The notes under the pieces are model-generated. The model was not told the DNA's origin. It searched no databases and saw only the letters and a program-made list of their open reading frames with translations. Positions 27,501 to 36,930 of a DNA stretch of 64,000 bases are shown here, in pieces. The DNA is from Alcaligenes faecalis (GTDB lineage Bacteria; Pseudomonadota; Gammaproteobacteria; Burkholderiales; Burkholderiaceae_B). The DNA is taken from the NCBI RefSeq assembly GCF_005311025.1, contig NZ_CP031747.1:2602954-2666953 (forward strand), in the 5' to 3' direction. Numbering within the stretch: position 1 is the stretch's first letter; every line of letters starts with the position of its first letter. The position numbers and the translations under genes were made by a program.

Positions 27501-28526
27501 ATGAAATTACGTCACATTCTGGCCACTCTGGCATGTACAGCCGCCACCCTGGCCGTGGTTCCCACTGCCCAAGCCGCCTACAAATCCGAGTACAAGCTGT
27601 CCATCGTGGTGGGTACCACTTTCCCTTGGGGCCAAGGGGCGGTGATCTGGTCCGACCTGGTGCGCGAGCGTACCGATGGCCGCATCAATATCAAGATCTA
27701 CCCCGGCACCTCGCTGGTACAAGGTGACCAGACACGCGAGTTCACCGCCATTCGCCAAGGCATGATTGATATGGCCGTGGGCTCCACCATCAACTGGTCC
27801 CCCCAGATCAAGCAGCTGAACCTGTTCTCCCTGCCATTCCTGCAACCGGATGCCAAAGCCACCGACGCTTTGATCAACGGCGAAGTGGGCAAGGATCTGT
27901 TCGGCTACATCGAGAAAGCCGGTGTGGTGCCTCTGGCCTGGGGTGAAAACGGTTTCCGTCAGCTCAGCAACTCCAAGCACGAAGTGACCAAGCCTGAAGA
28001 CATGAAGGGCCTGAAACTGCGCGTGGTCGGTTCGCCGCTGTACATGGACACCTTCAGCGCCCTGGGTGCCAACCCCACGCAAATGAGCTGGGCAGATGCA
28101 CAACCCGCACTGGCTAATAAGGCTGTAGACGGCCAGGAAAACCCCCTGTCCATTTACGCCGGTGCCAAGCTGTACGACGTGCAGCAGCAGTACCTGACCC
28201 TGTGGAACTACGTGTCTGACCCACTGGTGTTTGTAGTGAACCGCGACGTGTGGAAATCCTGGAGCGAGGAAGACCAGAAGATCGTGCGTGAAGCCGCTAT
28301 TGAAGCTGGTAAGCGTGAAATCGTGATTGCCCGTACCGGCATCACGGCGGAAGATCCTACCTTGCTCAAAGAGATCGAAAGCCACGGTGTGAAGGTCACC
28401 AGCCTGACGCCTGAGCAGCACGCTGCCTTTGCCAAGGCAACCGAAGGCGTGGTCGAGAAATGGACCAAGACCATCGGTGAAGACTTGGTGAAGAAGGCAC
28501 GCGACGCGATTGCTGCCAGCCGCTAA
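27501..28526 (+). CDS. dctP: TRAP transporter substrate-binding protein, DctP family (system 2)
   Basis: 341-residue periplasmic binding protein with signal peptide MKLRHILATLACTAATLAVV(PTAQAA). The carboxylate-contact arginine is expected in LKLRVVGSPLYMDTFSALGA, followed by QMSWADAQPALANKAVDGQENPLS. GGGAG lies upstream of the ATG. It ends the system-2 operon and is followed by a strong terminator. Substrate unknown. Confidence 0.94.
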   Translation: MKLRHILATLACTAATLAVVPTAQAAYKSEYKLSIVVGTTFPWGQGAVIWSDLVRERTDGRINIKIYPGTSLVQGDQTREFTAIRQGMIDMAVGSTINWSPQIKQLNLFSLPFLQPDAKATDALINGEVGKDLFGYIEKAGVVPLAWGENGFRQLSNSKHEVTKPEDMKGLKLRVVGSPLYMDTFSALGANPTQMSWADAQPALANKAVDGQENPLSIYAGAKLYDVQQQYLTLWNYVSDPLVFVVNRDVWKSWSEEDQKIVREAAIEAGKREIVIARTGITAEDPTLLKEIESHGVKVTSLTPEQHAAFAKATEGVVEKWTKTIGEDLVKKARDAIAASR

Positions 28527-28550
28527 TTAGCTGGGTTTGAAAGACTGAAA

Positions 28551-28577
28551 GCCGGGCCTGAATGGGCCCGGCTTTTT
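28551..28577 (+). terminator. Rho-independent terminator of TRAP system 2
   Basis: Stem GCCGGGCC (28551-28558) with GGCCCGGC (28565-28572), followed by TTTTT, 24 bp after the dctP stop. Confidence 0.88.
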
Positions 28578-28623
28578 ATTGTCTGGCTGCCCCGCACAAA
28601 ACAAACCTCATGAAAGCAGCAGC

Positions 28624-28806
28624 CTACGAGCGCAGCGTGGGGATACTTTCAACCTCCGGGTTACCCTCGAAGAAAGAAATGCCATAAATCGGCGGCACAA
28701 CCTGAGGGCATTCTTTACAGCCTACAAATATCAAAAACCAGCTTCCTTCTGAGCGATCAGCAAGTCCAAGACACCGTGTCAAAGCACGTTGACCGCTGAG
28801 CCCCAA
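28624..28806 (-). other. Unassigned 60-codon frame after the thioesterase gene
   Basis: A minus-strand frame starting with TTG, just past the thioesterase stop. The middle part (FLIFVGCKECPQVVPPIYG) has protein-like composition with a Cys-x-x-Cys pair, but there is no ribosome-binding site and no family was recognised. It may be a real small gene, a gene fragment or chance. Confidence 0.2.
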
Positions 28807-28817
28807 AAAAATCCCGC

Positions 28818-29276
28818 TTATTCCGTGAAGCGTATCGCCAGCATTTCACCCGTCGCACAAACTTCGCCATTCGCGCTAAGCGACAGGTCCACCCAGACCT
28901 TGCGTCCATCCAGCTCACGCAGCTTGCCTTGTACCGTCAGCTCTGTCCCCATTGGAGTGGGACGCCGAAACTCCACTTTCAGGGAGGCTGTCACGCAACG
29001 GATCGGCTCCTCGCTGGTGCCCATCTCGATATTCAGATCCTTATAGATGAAGGCTGCCGCAGAAGCGGTGCCATGGCAGTCCAACAAGGAGGCAATCAAG
29101 CCGCCATACACATGATTGGGCACGCCACCGCTGTAAATCGGCTTGGGGGTGTAGCGGGCCACGGTATCGTCGCCGTCCCAGTAGCTCTTAAGCTGATGCC
29201 CGTCGGGATTATGTTTGCCACAACCGTAGCAATGGCTGAAGTTGTCGGCATAAAAATCTTGAAACGCTTTAACCAT
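28818..29276 (-). CDS. PaaI-family hotdog thioesterase
   Basis: 152-residue hotdog-fold protein. NFSHCYGCGKHNPDGHQLK, the central helix segment VPNHVYGGLIASLLDCHGTASAAA and VEFRRPTPMGTELTVQGKLRE place it in the acyl-CoA thioesterase (PaaI/YbgC-like) superfamily. The start ATG 29276 is preferred over a GTG at 29321, since the latter would translate through a strong hairpin. It lies downstream of amn on the same strand, separated by that hairpin, so it is likely transcribed separately. The acyl substrate is unknown. Confidence 0.83.
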   Translation of the reverse strand: MVKAFQDFYADNFSHCYGCGKHNPDGHQLKSYWDGDDTVARYTPKPIYSGGVPNHVYGGLIASLLDCHGTASAAAFIYKDLNIEMGTSEEPIRCVTASLKVEFRRPTPMGTELTVQGKLRELDGRKVWVDLSLSANGEVCATGEMLAIRFTE

Positions 29277-29307
29277 ATGAGTATCTGCTGTCCTCAAAGA
29301 AACCAAG

Positions 29308-29336
29308 AGGCCGTGCTCCACTTGGTAGCACGGCCT
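29308..29336 (-). terminator. Hairpin between amn and the thioesterase gene
   Basis: Perfect 10-bp stem AGGCCGTGCT/AGCACGGCCT with a 9-nt loop. On the minus strand it is followed by a T-rich stretch (CTTGGTTTCTTTG) and lies 87 bp after the amn stop, so it probably ends the amn transcript. Confidence 0.6.
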
Positions 29337-29422
29337 GCTCTCAAACCACTAAAAATGGTGAGTCAGTGCTACGAGCCAACAGCTCACCCAGGCGCAGAGG
29401 CACTGACAAGGCCTGCAATATC

Positions 29423-30925
29423 TTATTGAAACGCCGTTTCCAGGAAGCTGCGCAGCTTGCGCGAGTGCAGCCTTTCTTTGGGCATCTCGCGCAGCAGTTC
29501 CAGCGCCCGGATGCCAATATGCAGATGCTGGCCAACCTGACGTGCATAGAATTCGCTGGCCATACCCGGCAGTTTCAGCTCGCCATGCAAAGGCTTGTCC
29601 GACACGCACAGCAAGGTGCCATAAGGGACACGGAAGCGGAAACCATTGGCAGCAATGGTGGCGGACTCCATGTCCAGCGCAATCGCCCGCGACTGCGACA
29701 AGCGCCGCACCGGCTCGTGGTGGTCTCGCAATTCCCAATTACGGTTATCAATAGACGCCACCGTACCCGTGCGCATGATGCGCTTCAGCTCCCAACCTGA
29801 CAGCCCGGCCACCTCGGCCACGGCTTGCTCCAGGGCAACCTGAATTTCCGCCAGAGGAGGGATGGGCACCCAAGTAGGCAAATCCTCGTCCAGCACGTGA
29901 TCCTGACGTACATAGCCATGTGCCAGTACGTAATCACCCAGGCGCTGAGTAGTACGCAAACCGGCGCAATGGCCCAGCATCAGCCAGGCAGCAGGGCGCA
30001 GAACGGCAACGTGGTCGGTAATGGTCTTGGCATTGGATGGCCCCACGCCGATATTGATCAGAGTGATGCCGGAATGATCGGCACGGCGCAAGTGATACGA
30101 GGGCATTTGCGGCGCGCGAGCCAAAGGCGAACCGGTTGTCGATGCATTCGCACCCGCCGGAGTGATGATATTGCCCGGCTCCACCAGATCTATATAGCCT
30201 TGATCATCCGCCTGCAGCACTTCACGCGCCCACTGGCAGAACTCGTCCACATAAAACTGATAATTGGTAAACAGCACAAAGTTCTGAAAGTACTCGGGAC
30301 GAGTAGCGCTGTAGTGCTGCAAACGATGCAAGGAGTAATCGATACGCGGCGCAGTAAAAGGCGCCAGCGGCAAGGGTTCGTTATGCACGCGCTCCCACGT
30401 ACCGTTGACGATGGCATCGTCCATATACGCCAGATCCGGTACATCGAAGTGATCGCGCAAGGTGTCACCGGGCGATTCAGGCACGGTTGTCACCGTGGAC
30501 TGCACACCATTATTCAGGGCGAAATGCAGCGGGATAGGCACGGAGGATTCCCCCACTTCCACCTGCACACCGTGATTGCGCAGCAGCAGTTCCAGTTGCT
30601 CCAGCAAGTAATCGTGATAGAGACCAGGAGCGGTAATGGTGGTCATGTACACGCCGGGCTCGACCACATGCCCATAAGACAGGCGGCTATCCACTTCCTG
30701 ATAGGTATCGACGCGCAAACGCACGGCAGGGTAGCAGGCTCTGAAGCGCTGCCCGCGTGGAAATCCGGTTTCCAGACACTGGGCAAAAGAGTCGCGCAAA
30801 AAAGCGGTGTTGCGGTCGTAAATATGGCGCAGCTGCTCCAAAGCCTGGCCGGCATCCTGATAGCCATTGAATGGAATCAGCTCCGGCGTGGACGTGATAC
30901 GAGAAAAACCGCTGGGATCAGACAT
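29423..30925 (-). CDS. amn: AMP nucleosidase
   Basis: 500-residue enzyme hydrolysing AMP to adenine and ribose 5-phosphate, controlling purine pools. An N-terminal AMP-nucleosidase domain (residues about 1-180, with YGHVVEPGVYMTTITAPGLYHDYL) precedes a phosphorylase/nucleosidase-fold domain (GHCAGLRTTQRLGDYVLAHGYVR; the LDMESATIAANGFRFRVPYGTLLCVSDKP purine-site segment). Length matches E. coli Amn. The start ATG 30925 gives MSDPSGFSR; upstream in-frame codons to 30967 lack a ribosome site. It is transcribed away from the 1-kb gap. Confidence 0.95.
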   Translation of the reverse strand: MSDPSGFSRITSTPELIPFNGYQDAGQALEQLRHIYDRNTAFLRDSFAQCLETGFPRGQRFRACYPAVRLRVDTYQEVDSRLSYGHVVEPGVYMTTITAPGLYHDYLLEQLELLLRNHGVQVEVGESSVPIPLHFALNNGVQSTVTTVPESPGDTLRDHFDVPDLAYMDDAIVNGTWERVHNEPLPLAPFTAPRIDYSLHRLQHYSATRPEYFQNFVLFTNYQFYVDEFCQWAREVLQADDQGYIDLVEPGNIITPAGANASTTGSPLARAPQMPSYHLRRADHSGITLINIGVGPSNAKTITDHVAVLRPAAWLMLGHCAGLRTTQRLGDYVLAHGYVRQDHVLDEDLPTWVPIPPLAEIQVALEQAVAEVAGLSGWELKRIMRTGTVASIDNRNWELRDHHEPVRRLSQSRAIALDMESATIAANGFRFRVPYGTLLCVSDKPLHGELKLPGMASEFYARQVGQHLHIGIRALELLREMPKERLHSRKLRSFLETAFQ

Positions 30926-31243
30926 AACAAGTATTCCAAGGGGAAACAAAGACAAGCAGATCTGCAAGCATCATAAGCTGTTTATTGTTCCGCCTCCTAC
31001 ACGACTCCATGACAAATTCAGCCGCCTGATCCTGACGCTCATGTACCAGCCGAACAGACAGGCCTGACCGTCTGCCGCTTTCGCGAACCATCGCTCCCCA
31101 ATACAGACGTTCGGCTATCGGTTTCGCCTGTGCTTAAAGCCATCACCCATATACCTTTGCAATGGCTCGCTTAGCGCCCCAGTGTCTTGCCGTATCCGAG
31201 CAAGGCAGCCCAGCCCCAGTCCCAGTCCCACCCAAAGCAAATG

Positions 31244-31338
31244 TCGTTACTGGTTTTTGACTGAATCACAAGCCCCACTGTCCACACAATGGACACGACT
31301 ATCGTTGGTTTTGAGACTGAATTTACTCACAGGCCCCA
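31244..31338. repeat. Imperfect direct repeat upstream of glcB
   Basis: Two copies share TCGT-TGGTTTT-GACTGAAT-CACA-GCCCCA in the same order: 31244-31277 and 31302-31338. They differ by small insertions (TAC in the first copy, TTACT in the second). The spacing is 58 bp start to start. Confidence 0.7.
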
Positions 31339-31595
31339 TTTAAACAGGCAGCTTTACCCCGGTTTTAGGCAAATTCCATTTTCCCGGGATCAGGCAGGTA
31401 GAGCCCTGGCGCAAGCCCTTGACCCAAGACCCTGTTTTTATGCTAATGGCGCTAGACAAGCGGCTTGGCGGGCATATCAGGTATTTCAAGCGGGACCAGA
31501 TGAGGCAGCTTATGATGGCAAGTGGAAGTCAGGCACGTCTTCTACCTCATATATAAGACTTGCCCAAATCCAGTAAATACATTAAGTATGTAGTC

Positions 31596-31614
31596 TTAAT
31601 ACTTTTAGTATTAA
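31596..31614. promoter_or_regulatory. Palindrome TTAATACT-N3-AGTATTAA
   Basis: A perfect 8-bp inverted repeat with a TTT centre, about 320 bp before glcB. It could be an operator or a small hairpin; no regulator can be named. Confidence 0.4.
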
Positions 31615-31702
31615 ATCCAGCTAGCGTCAGTCCTTCATAATTTAAGTTATCCAACCTGGCAGTGTGCTCGGCATGCGTGTGAGACATAGCTCGTCATCGC
31701 GC

Positions 31703-31728
31703 AAATTAGCTTGTATTTAGGCTAATTT
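31703..31728. promoter_or_regulatory. Palindrome AAATTAGC-N10-GCTAATTT
   Basis: A perfect 8-bp inverted repeat with a 10-bp spacer, about 205 bp before glcB. The spacing puts the arms on one face of the helix, as for dimeric regulators; a further GGTTAGCG half-site-like sequence follows at 31735-31742. Confidence 0.45.
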
Positions 31729-31932
31729 ACAATGGGTTAGCGTATTTTAATGATTTTCGCTTCAAGCATTTGCTCGCCCTCTGATGTCATTTGTGTCCTG
31801 GCGCCGCGTGGGTCTTGTCACCCGCGATTTCAGCAAGATCTGAACGTGCTCTTGACCAGGTAATTGCAGTTAGCAAGGCCGTTTTGGCCTGCCGCTGTAC
31901 CGAATCACTTTTAACTATCAGCAAGGGTACAC

Positions 31933-34098
31933 ATGACCACTCGAATCTCCTGCCAGCGACTGCAAGTCGCCGAGGTGCTTCATCAGTTCATCGAACAAGA
32001 AGCCCTGCCCGGCACAGGTATCTCCTCCGAAGCCTTCTGGGCTGGTTTCGATAAGCTGGTCCATGATCTGGCACCTAAAAACCGCGCCTTGCTGGCCGAA
32101 CGCGACCGCTTGCAAGTCGAACTGGACAAGTGGCACACGGCCAACCCAGGCCCCATCACCGATATGCCTGCCTACAAGAGCTTCCTGAGCTCCATCGGCT
32201 ATCTGAAAGAAGCGCCTGCCAACGTCAAGGTCAACACGACCAACGTCGACACCGAAATCACCGAACAAGGTGGTCCTCAGCTGGTTGTGCCCATCATGAA
32301 CGCACGTTACGCGCTGAACGCCGTAAACGCACGCTGGGGCAGCCTGTACGACGCGCTGTACGGCACCAACGCCATCCCTGACACTGACGGTGCTCAGCGT
32401 GGCGGTGGCTACAACGCCGTGCGCGGTGCCAAGGTTATCGCCTTTGGCCGTCAGTTCCTGAACGACACCATTCCTCTGGCTCAAGGCAGCCACGATCAGG
32501 CTACCTCCTACACCATCGCTGACGGCGCTTTGCGCGTCACCCTGGAAAACGGCGGCACCACCGGTCTGAAAGACGCCTCGACCCTGCTGGGTTACCGCGG
32601 TCAGCCCGATGCGCCTGAAGCCATCGTGTTCCTGCACAACGGCCTGCACTTTGAACTGCAGATCGACCCCAACAGCCCCATCGGCAAGACCGACCCGGCT
32701 GGCGTGAAAGACATCGTTCTGGAAGCCGCACTGACCACCATCATGGACTGCGAAGACTCCGTGGCTGCCGTGGACGCCGACGACAAGGTCCTGGCATACC
32801 GCAACTGGCTGGGTCTGGTCACCGGTTCGCTGACCGAAGAAATCAAGAAAGACGGCAAGGTCTTTACGCGCCGCCTGGCTGACGATCGCCAGTACACCGA
32901 CCTGAAAGACGCTACCCAGACTCTGGCTGGTCGCTCCCTGATGTTCGTGCGTAACGTCGGTCACCTGATGAGCAACCCTGCCATCATTGACGGCGAAGGT
33001 CGCGAAATCCCTGAAGGCATTCTGGACGCCGTGATCACCACCCTGATCGGCATGCGCGATCTGGAACTGAAGAAGAACTCGCGCAGCGGCTCGCTGTACA
33101 TCGTCAAACCCAAAATGCACGGTCCTGACGAAGTGGCGTTTGCCAGCGAGATCTTTGACCGTGTGGAAAGCCTGCTGGGTCTGGCTCCCAACACCGTCAA
33201 GCTGGGCATCATGGACGAAGAGCGCCGCACCAGCGTGAACCTGAAAGCAGCTATTGCCCAGGCCACCGAGCGTGTCGTGTTCATCAACACCGGCTTCCTG
33301 GACCGCACGGGCGACGAAATCCACACTTGCATGCAAGCGGGTGCCGTGGTGCGCAAGGCCGACATGAAACAAGCTGACTGGCAGCCTGCCTACGAGCGCA
33401 ACAACGTTCAGATCGGCCTGCAGTGCGGCCTGCGTGGTCGCGCTCAGATCGGTAAAGGTATGTGGGCCATGCCTGACCTGATGGCTGAAATGCTGGAACA
33501 GAAGATTGGTCACGTGAAGGCCGGTGGCAACACCGCCTGGGTGCCATCGCCTACCGCTGCCACGCTGCACGCCTTGCACTACCACCAAGTCAACGTGGTC
33601 GACGTCCAGAAGGGCCTGGAAGGCGACACCAACGACTACCTGGACAGCATCCTGACCATTCCTGTGGCCACTGACACCAGCTGGTCCGCCAAGGAAATCC
33701 AGGAAGAACTGGACAACAATGCTCAGGGCATCCTGGGTTACGTGGTGCGCTGGATTGACCAGGGCGTGGGCTGCTCCAAAGTACCGGACATCCACGACGT
33801 GGGCCTGATGGAAGACCGCGCTACCCTGCGTATCTCCAGCCAGCACATCGCCAACTGGCTGCTGCACGGCATCGTCACCCACGAACAAGTGGTTGAAACC
33901 CTGCAGCGCATGGCTGCTGTGGTTGACCAGCAAAATGCAGGCGACCCAGCCTACCAGAACATGGCCGGCAACTTCGAAGGCTCCTTTGCCTTCCGCGCCG
34001 CTCAGGATCTGGTTCTGAAGGGTCTGGAACAGCCTAACGGCTACACCGAGCCTTTGCTGCACCAATGGCGTCTGGCATTCAAAGCCGCTCAAGCCTGA
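31933..34098 (+). CDS. glcB: Malate synthase G
   Basis: 721-residue single-chain malate synthase (G isoform) condensing glyoxylate with acetyl-CoA to malate. Visible are the N-terminal domain ([24 protein letters not shown]), the barrel segments with [18 protein letters not shown] and [18 protein letters not shown], and the C-terminal [29 protein letters not shown] containing the catalytic Asp region. Length equals the typical 720-725 residues. The enzyme serves acetate and glycolate growth, complementing aceK at the left edge; no glycolate oxidase genes lie beside it. Confidence 0.97.
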   Translation: MTTRISCQRLQVAEVLHQFIEQEALPGTGISSEAFWAGFDKLVHDLAPKNRALLAERDRLQVELDKWHTANPGPITDMPAYKSFLSSIGYLKEAPANVKVNTTNVDTEITEQGGPQLVVPIMNARYALNAVNARWGSLYDALYGTNAIPDTDGAQRGGGYNAVRGAKVIAFGRQFLNDTIPLAQGSHDQATSYTIADGALRVTLENGGTTGLKDASTLLGYRGQPDAPEAIVFLHNGLHFELQIDPNSPIGKTDPAGVKDIVLEAALTTIMDCEDSVAAVDADDKVLAYRNWLGLVTGSLTEEIKKDGKVFTRRLADDRQYTDLKDATQTLAGRSLMFVRNVGHLMSNPAIIDGEGREIPEGILDAVITTLIGMRDLELKKNSRSGSLYIVKPKMHGPDEVAFASEIFDRVESLLGLAPNTVKLGIMDEERRTSVNLKAAIAQATERVVFINTGFLDRTGDEIHTCMQAGAVVRKADMKQADWQPAYERNNVQIGLQCGLRGRAQIGKGMWAMPDLMAEMLEQKIGHVKAGGNTAWVPSPTAATLHALHYHQVNVVDVQKGLEGDTNDYLDSILTIPVATDTSWSAKEIQEELDNNAQGILGYVVRWIDQGVGCSKVPDIHDVGLMEDRATLRISSQHIANWLLHGIVTHEQVVETLQRMAAVVDQQNAGDPAYQNMAGNFEGSFAFRAAQDLVLKGLEQPNGYTEPLLHQWRLAFKAAQA

Positions 34099-34143
34099 AG
34101 CACACGATGTCGCCCGGAGCCTGACTCCGGGTAACAGTGTCCC

Positions 34144-34182
34144 AAAATCCCCATCTTGCTGGTTCAGGATGGGGATTTTTTT
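34144..34182 (+). terminator. Rho-independent terminator of glcB
   Basis: Stem AAAATCCCCATC (34144-34155) pairs with GATGGGGATTTT (34168-34179) and runs into further T residues, 46 bp after the stop. A smaller hairpin (GCCCGGAG...CTCCGGG) lies just upstream at 34112-34131. Confidence 0.85.
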
Positions 34183-34305
34183 CGCCTGCTGACTTGCCCC
34201 TTGCGATAACTACGAACTTGCACCGCCGCTTGCAGTCCTGCATGCTGACAAGGCCTGGGCAAGCTTGCCTGTTTCCGTCACTCTTTTCACCCTCTCCGTT
34301 TTCGC

Positions 34306-35226
34306 ATGGCTTTCCGTATTTCTCCCCTGCACTTCCTGGCTACGGCTGTTCTGGCTCTCTGCACTACTTGGGCCACGTCCCAGACCCTGGCCCTCAGCTT
34401 TGATGACGGCTTCAACCCCAGCACGCAGCCACAGGCCAATCAGTGGAATGAGCAAATATTGACCAGCTTGCGGGACCACCAGATCAAGGCCACTCTGTTC
34501 CCATCGCTAGCCCGTATGGGCGGGGAAGAGGGGCTGGGTCTTGTGCAGGCCTGGTCTAGGGAAGGACATCGGATCGGCAACCATACCGCCAGCCACAAAA
34601 GCCTGGCCGACCCGGCGCTCAGTCTGGAGGACTTCATTACAGATGTGCAGCTTGCCGATGCCGCGTTCAAAAGCCTGCCCACCTTCACACCCATGCTGCG
34701 CTTCCCTTACCTGAAAGAAGGGGACACCATCGCCAAGCGCGACGGTTTCCGTCAGTGGATGGCGGCGCATGATTACAAGAGCGCGCCCGTATCCATTGAT
34801 GCCAGCGACTGGTATTACAGCCGGGTCTTTGCAGATCATGTGCAAGCAGGCGATAGTGCCAAGGCAGAGCGCGTGAAAGAGCAATACATCCTTCACCTGC
34901 TGGACCGTGCCAGCTATTACGATCAGTTGGCGCAAGAGGTTCTGGGACGCAGTCCGGCTCATGTAATCCTCTTGCATACCAACCAGATCAATGCGGCTGC
35001 ATTGCCGGATGTGCTCGCGGCATTTACCGCCAAGGGTTGGACCATCACATCAACAGAGGCAGCATTTCAGGACCCCTTGTACGCACAAGCCCCCGATACA
35101 TTGCCTGCTGGGGAGAGCATCATCTGGGCCTTGGCCAAGGCCAAAAACATGCCAAACCTGCGCTATCCCGCTGAAGACTCCGTTTATGAGGAGCCTTTGC
35201 TGAAAGAGGCGGGATTGTTGCCGTGA
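34306..35226 (+). CDS. Polysaccharide deacetylase (NodB-type), secreted
   Basis: 306-residue carbohydrate esterase-4 family protein. Signal peptide MAFRISPLHFLATAVLALC(TTWATSQ) is followed by the NodB fold: metal-binding motif 1 LSFDDGF (residues 30-36), motif 2 HRIGNHTASHKS, and FPYLKEGDT as motif 3. The catalytic Asp and the His pair are present. The C-terminal extension beyond the fold is about 60 residues. It is likely periplasmic and acts on N-acetylated sugars of peptidoglycan or exopolysaccharide; the target is unknown. It stands alone between a terminator and a tandem repeat. Confidence 0.88.
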   Translation: MAFRISPLHFLATAVLALCTTWATSQTLALSFDDGFNPSTQPQANQWNEQILTSLRDHQIKATLFPSLARMGGEEGLGLVQAWSREGHRIGNHTASHKSLADPALSLEDFITDVQLADAAFKSLPTFTPMLRFPYLKEGDTIAKRDGFRQWMAAHDYKSAPVSIDASDWYYSRVFADHVQAGDSAKAERVKEQYILHLLDRASYYDQLAQEVLGRSPAHVILLHTNQINAAALPDVLAAFTAKGWTITSTEAAFQDPLYAQAPDTLPAGESIIWALAKAKNMPNLRYPAEDSVYEEPLLKEAGLLP

Positions 35227-35235
35227 ACTCTGGTG

Positions 35236-35323
<88 letters not shown>

Positions 35324-35554
35324 AGCTCATGAAAACATCATGTTCACACGGCGACACTGCCTCCTTGTCATGCCCTCCATCACATCTGCTTAATCGCGGT
35401 TTGCCGTCCTCTCCACACCTCTCAACCCTGCGGTCGAGCCACAGCGTCTGATACCACTTTCAAACCCACGGCCTAAAATCCCCCTGGTGGTCCCTGTCTG
35501 CTTCTTCTCGTTATAAACTCAAACTCATAACGAATTTTACTGACAGGAAACCCT

Positions 35555-36265
35555 ATGAAATCTCTGCTGCTTTCTGCCGCCAGCCTGCTGGCACTGTCCA
35601 CCACCGCTCAGGCCTCCGACCTGCTAATTGCTACTGGCGCAGGCTACCGCAAACCCGTCACGGAATTGATGGAAGCCTTCAATAAAGAAACAGGCCTGAC
35701 GGTAGAGAGCAGCTTTGGCAATATGCAGCAGGTCCGGGCTCAGAGCGAGCAAAATCCAGACATTGCTGCCATTATTGGCGACCGCTTTTTTCTGGAACCC
35801 ATGGGCATTACCCAGCAGTTTGTGAACATCAGCCAGGGTGCCCTAATGCTGGCCGTGCCCAAAGGCAAGACCATTGATTCCATCCAGGACTTGCAGCAGC
35901 CCAGCTATGCCCGCATTGCTATAGGCGATGCCAAGAAAACCGTCTACGGTCGCGCCGCCACCACCTGCATGGAACGTGAAAAAATCCAGGCCGAGGGTCG
36001 CAGCATTGAAGTCGCCATGCTGCCGCAGGTATCCACCTACCTGCTCAATGGCGAGGTGGACGCCGGTTTCATCAACCGCAGCGAAGCGCTGGCCCACAAG
36101 GACAAGCTGGGCACCATCCTGCCCATGCCAGCCCAATGTCACGACCCGATTGATCTGAGCCTGGCCGTGCTCAAGGACCGTCCTACAAGCCCTGCCTTGC
36201 AATCCTGGACCCAGTTCCTGGGCTCGGACAAGGCCAAATCCATTCTTGAGCGTCACGGCCTGTGA
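35555..36265 (+). CDS. modA: Molybdate-type ABC transporter substrate-binding protein (ModA-like)
   Basis: 236-residue periplasmic binding protein with signal peptide MKSLLLSAASLLALSTTAQA. The fold and segments such as FNKETGLTVESSFGNMQQVRAQ, GALMLAVPKGKTIDSIQDL and VSTYLLNGEVDAGFINRSEAL fit ModA-like oxyanion binders. Its stop overlaps the permease start (TGATG). Molybdate is the inferred ligand because modB and modD follow, but tungstate or another oxyanion is possible: the protein is a divergent ModA. Confidence 0.85.
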   Translation: MKSLLLSAASLLALSTTAQASDLLIATGAGYRKPVTELMEAFNKETGLTVESSFGNMQQVRAQSEQNPDIAAIIGDRFFLEPMGITQQFVNISQGALMLAVPKGKTIDSIQDLQQPSYARIAIGDAKKTVYGRAATTCMEREKIQAEGRSIEVAMLPQVSTYLLNGEVDAGFINRSEALAHKDKLGTILPMPAQCHDPIDLSLAVLKDRPTSPALQSWTQFLGSDKAKSILERHGL

Positions 36266-36930
36266 TGTCCGCCTGGATGAGCTGCTCCAGTAGCTCGCTG
36301 GGCCTGAGTGTATATGTGCTGGCCGCCACCTTGGTGGCCCAATTGGTTCTGGGGGTAACCCTGGCCTGGGTACTGGCCAGAAAGCGCTTCCCAGGCCACG
36401 GATTACTCGATTCACTGGTGAGCCTGCCGCTGGTTTTCCCACCGATTGTTATCGGTTACTTGCTGCTGCTTGCCCTGGGCAGGCAGGGCTGGTTGGCCAG
36501 TGCCACCGGCTGGTCACCCAATATTGTTTTTCAGCCCGCGGCCTTGCTGATCGCCGCCTTTATCGCCGGGCTGCCATTGATGGTCAAACCCGTGCAAAAC
36601 AGCATGAACAGCCTGTCGCCACGGCTGCGTGAAGCGGCAGCCACACTGGGCCACGGCACCTGGTCCTACTTCTTCCGGGTGGAATTGCCCTTGCTGCGCT
36701 CTGCCTTGGCCACCGGACTGATTCTGTCTGGCGGACGGGCCATGGGAGAAGTGGGCATTTCGCTGATGTTGGGTGGCAATATCGCAGGTCGTACCGAAAC
36801 CCTGTCTCTATCTATCTACAACGCCGTCCTGGATGGCGACACAGACTGTGCCAATGCGCTGTCCTGCTTGCTGGGGCTGACGGCATTAGCCTGCTTTTGG
36901 GCGCTGCGGCGCTACGGGAATCAAAAATGA
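36265..36930 (+). CDS. modB: Molybdate-type ABC transporter permease (ModB-like)
   Basis: 221-residue inner-membrane permease with about five to six hydrophobic segments. LVSLPLVFPPIVIGYLLLLALGRQGW and the cytoplasmic loop for ATPase contact SPRLREAAATLGHGTWSYFFRVELPLL (EAA motif) are typical of ModB. ATG 36265 shares its A with the modA stop; the end overlaps modD by 4 bp. The gene that normally follows, modC for the ATPase, is absent. Confidence 0.9.
   Translation: MSAWMSCSSSSLGLSVYVLAATLVAQLVLGVTLAWVLARKRFPGHGLLDSLVSLPLVFPPIVIGYLLLLALGRQGWLASATGWSPNIVFQPAALLIAAFIAGLPLMVKPVQNSMNSLSPRLREAAATLGHGTWSYFFRVELPLLRSALATGLILSGGRAMGEVGISLMLGGNIAGRTETLSLSIYNAVLDGDTDCANALSCLLGLTALACFWALRRYGNQK

Larger units (their letters stand above)
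30926..31932. other. 1-kb gene-free divergent region between amn and glcB
   Basis: No convincing gene was found; a 95-codon frame (31289-31576) shows no recognisable features. The second half (about 31,550-31,760) is markedly A+T-rich compared with the rest of the window. It holds an imperfect direct repeat (31244-31338) and two perfect inverted repeats (31596-31614 and 31703-31728), listed separately, and must contain the amn and glcB promoters. Confidence 0.7.

Noticed and set aside
31289-31576. 95-codon frame in the amn-glcB gap
   Set aside because: No convincing ribosome-binding site or domain, and it crosses the direct repeat; not called as a gene.
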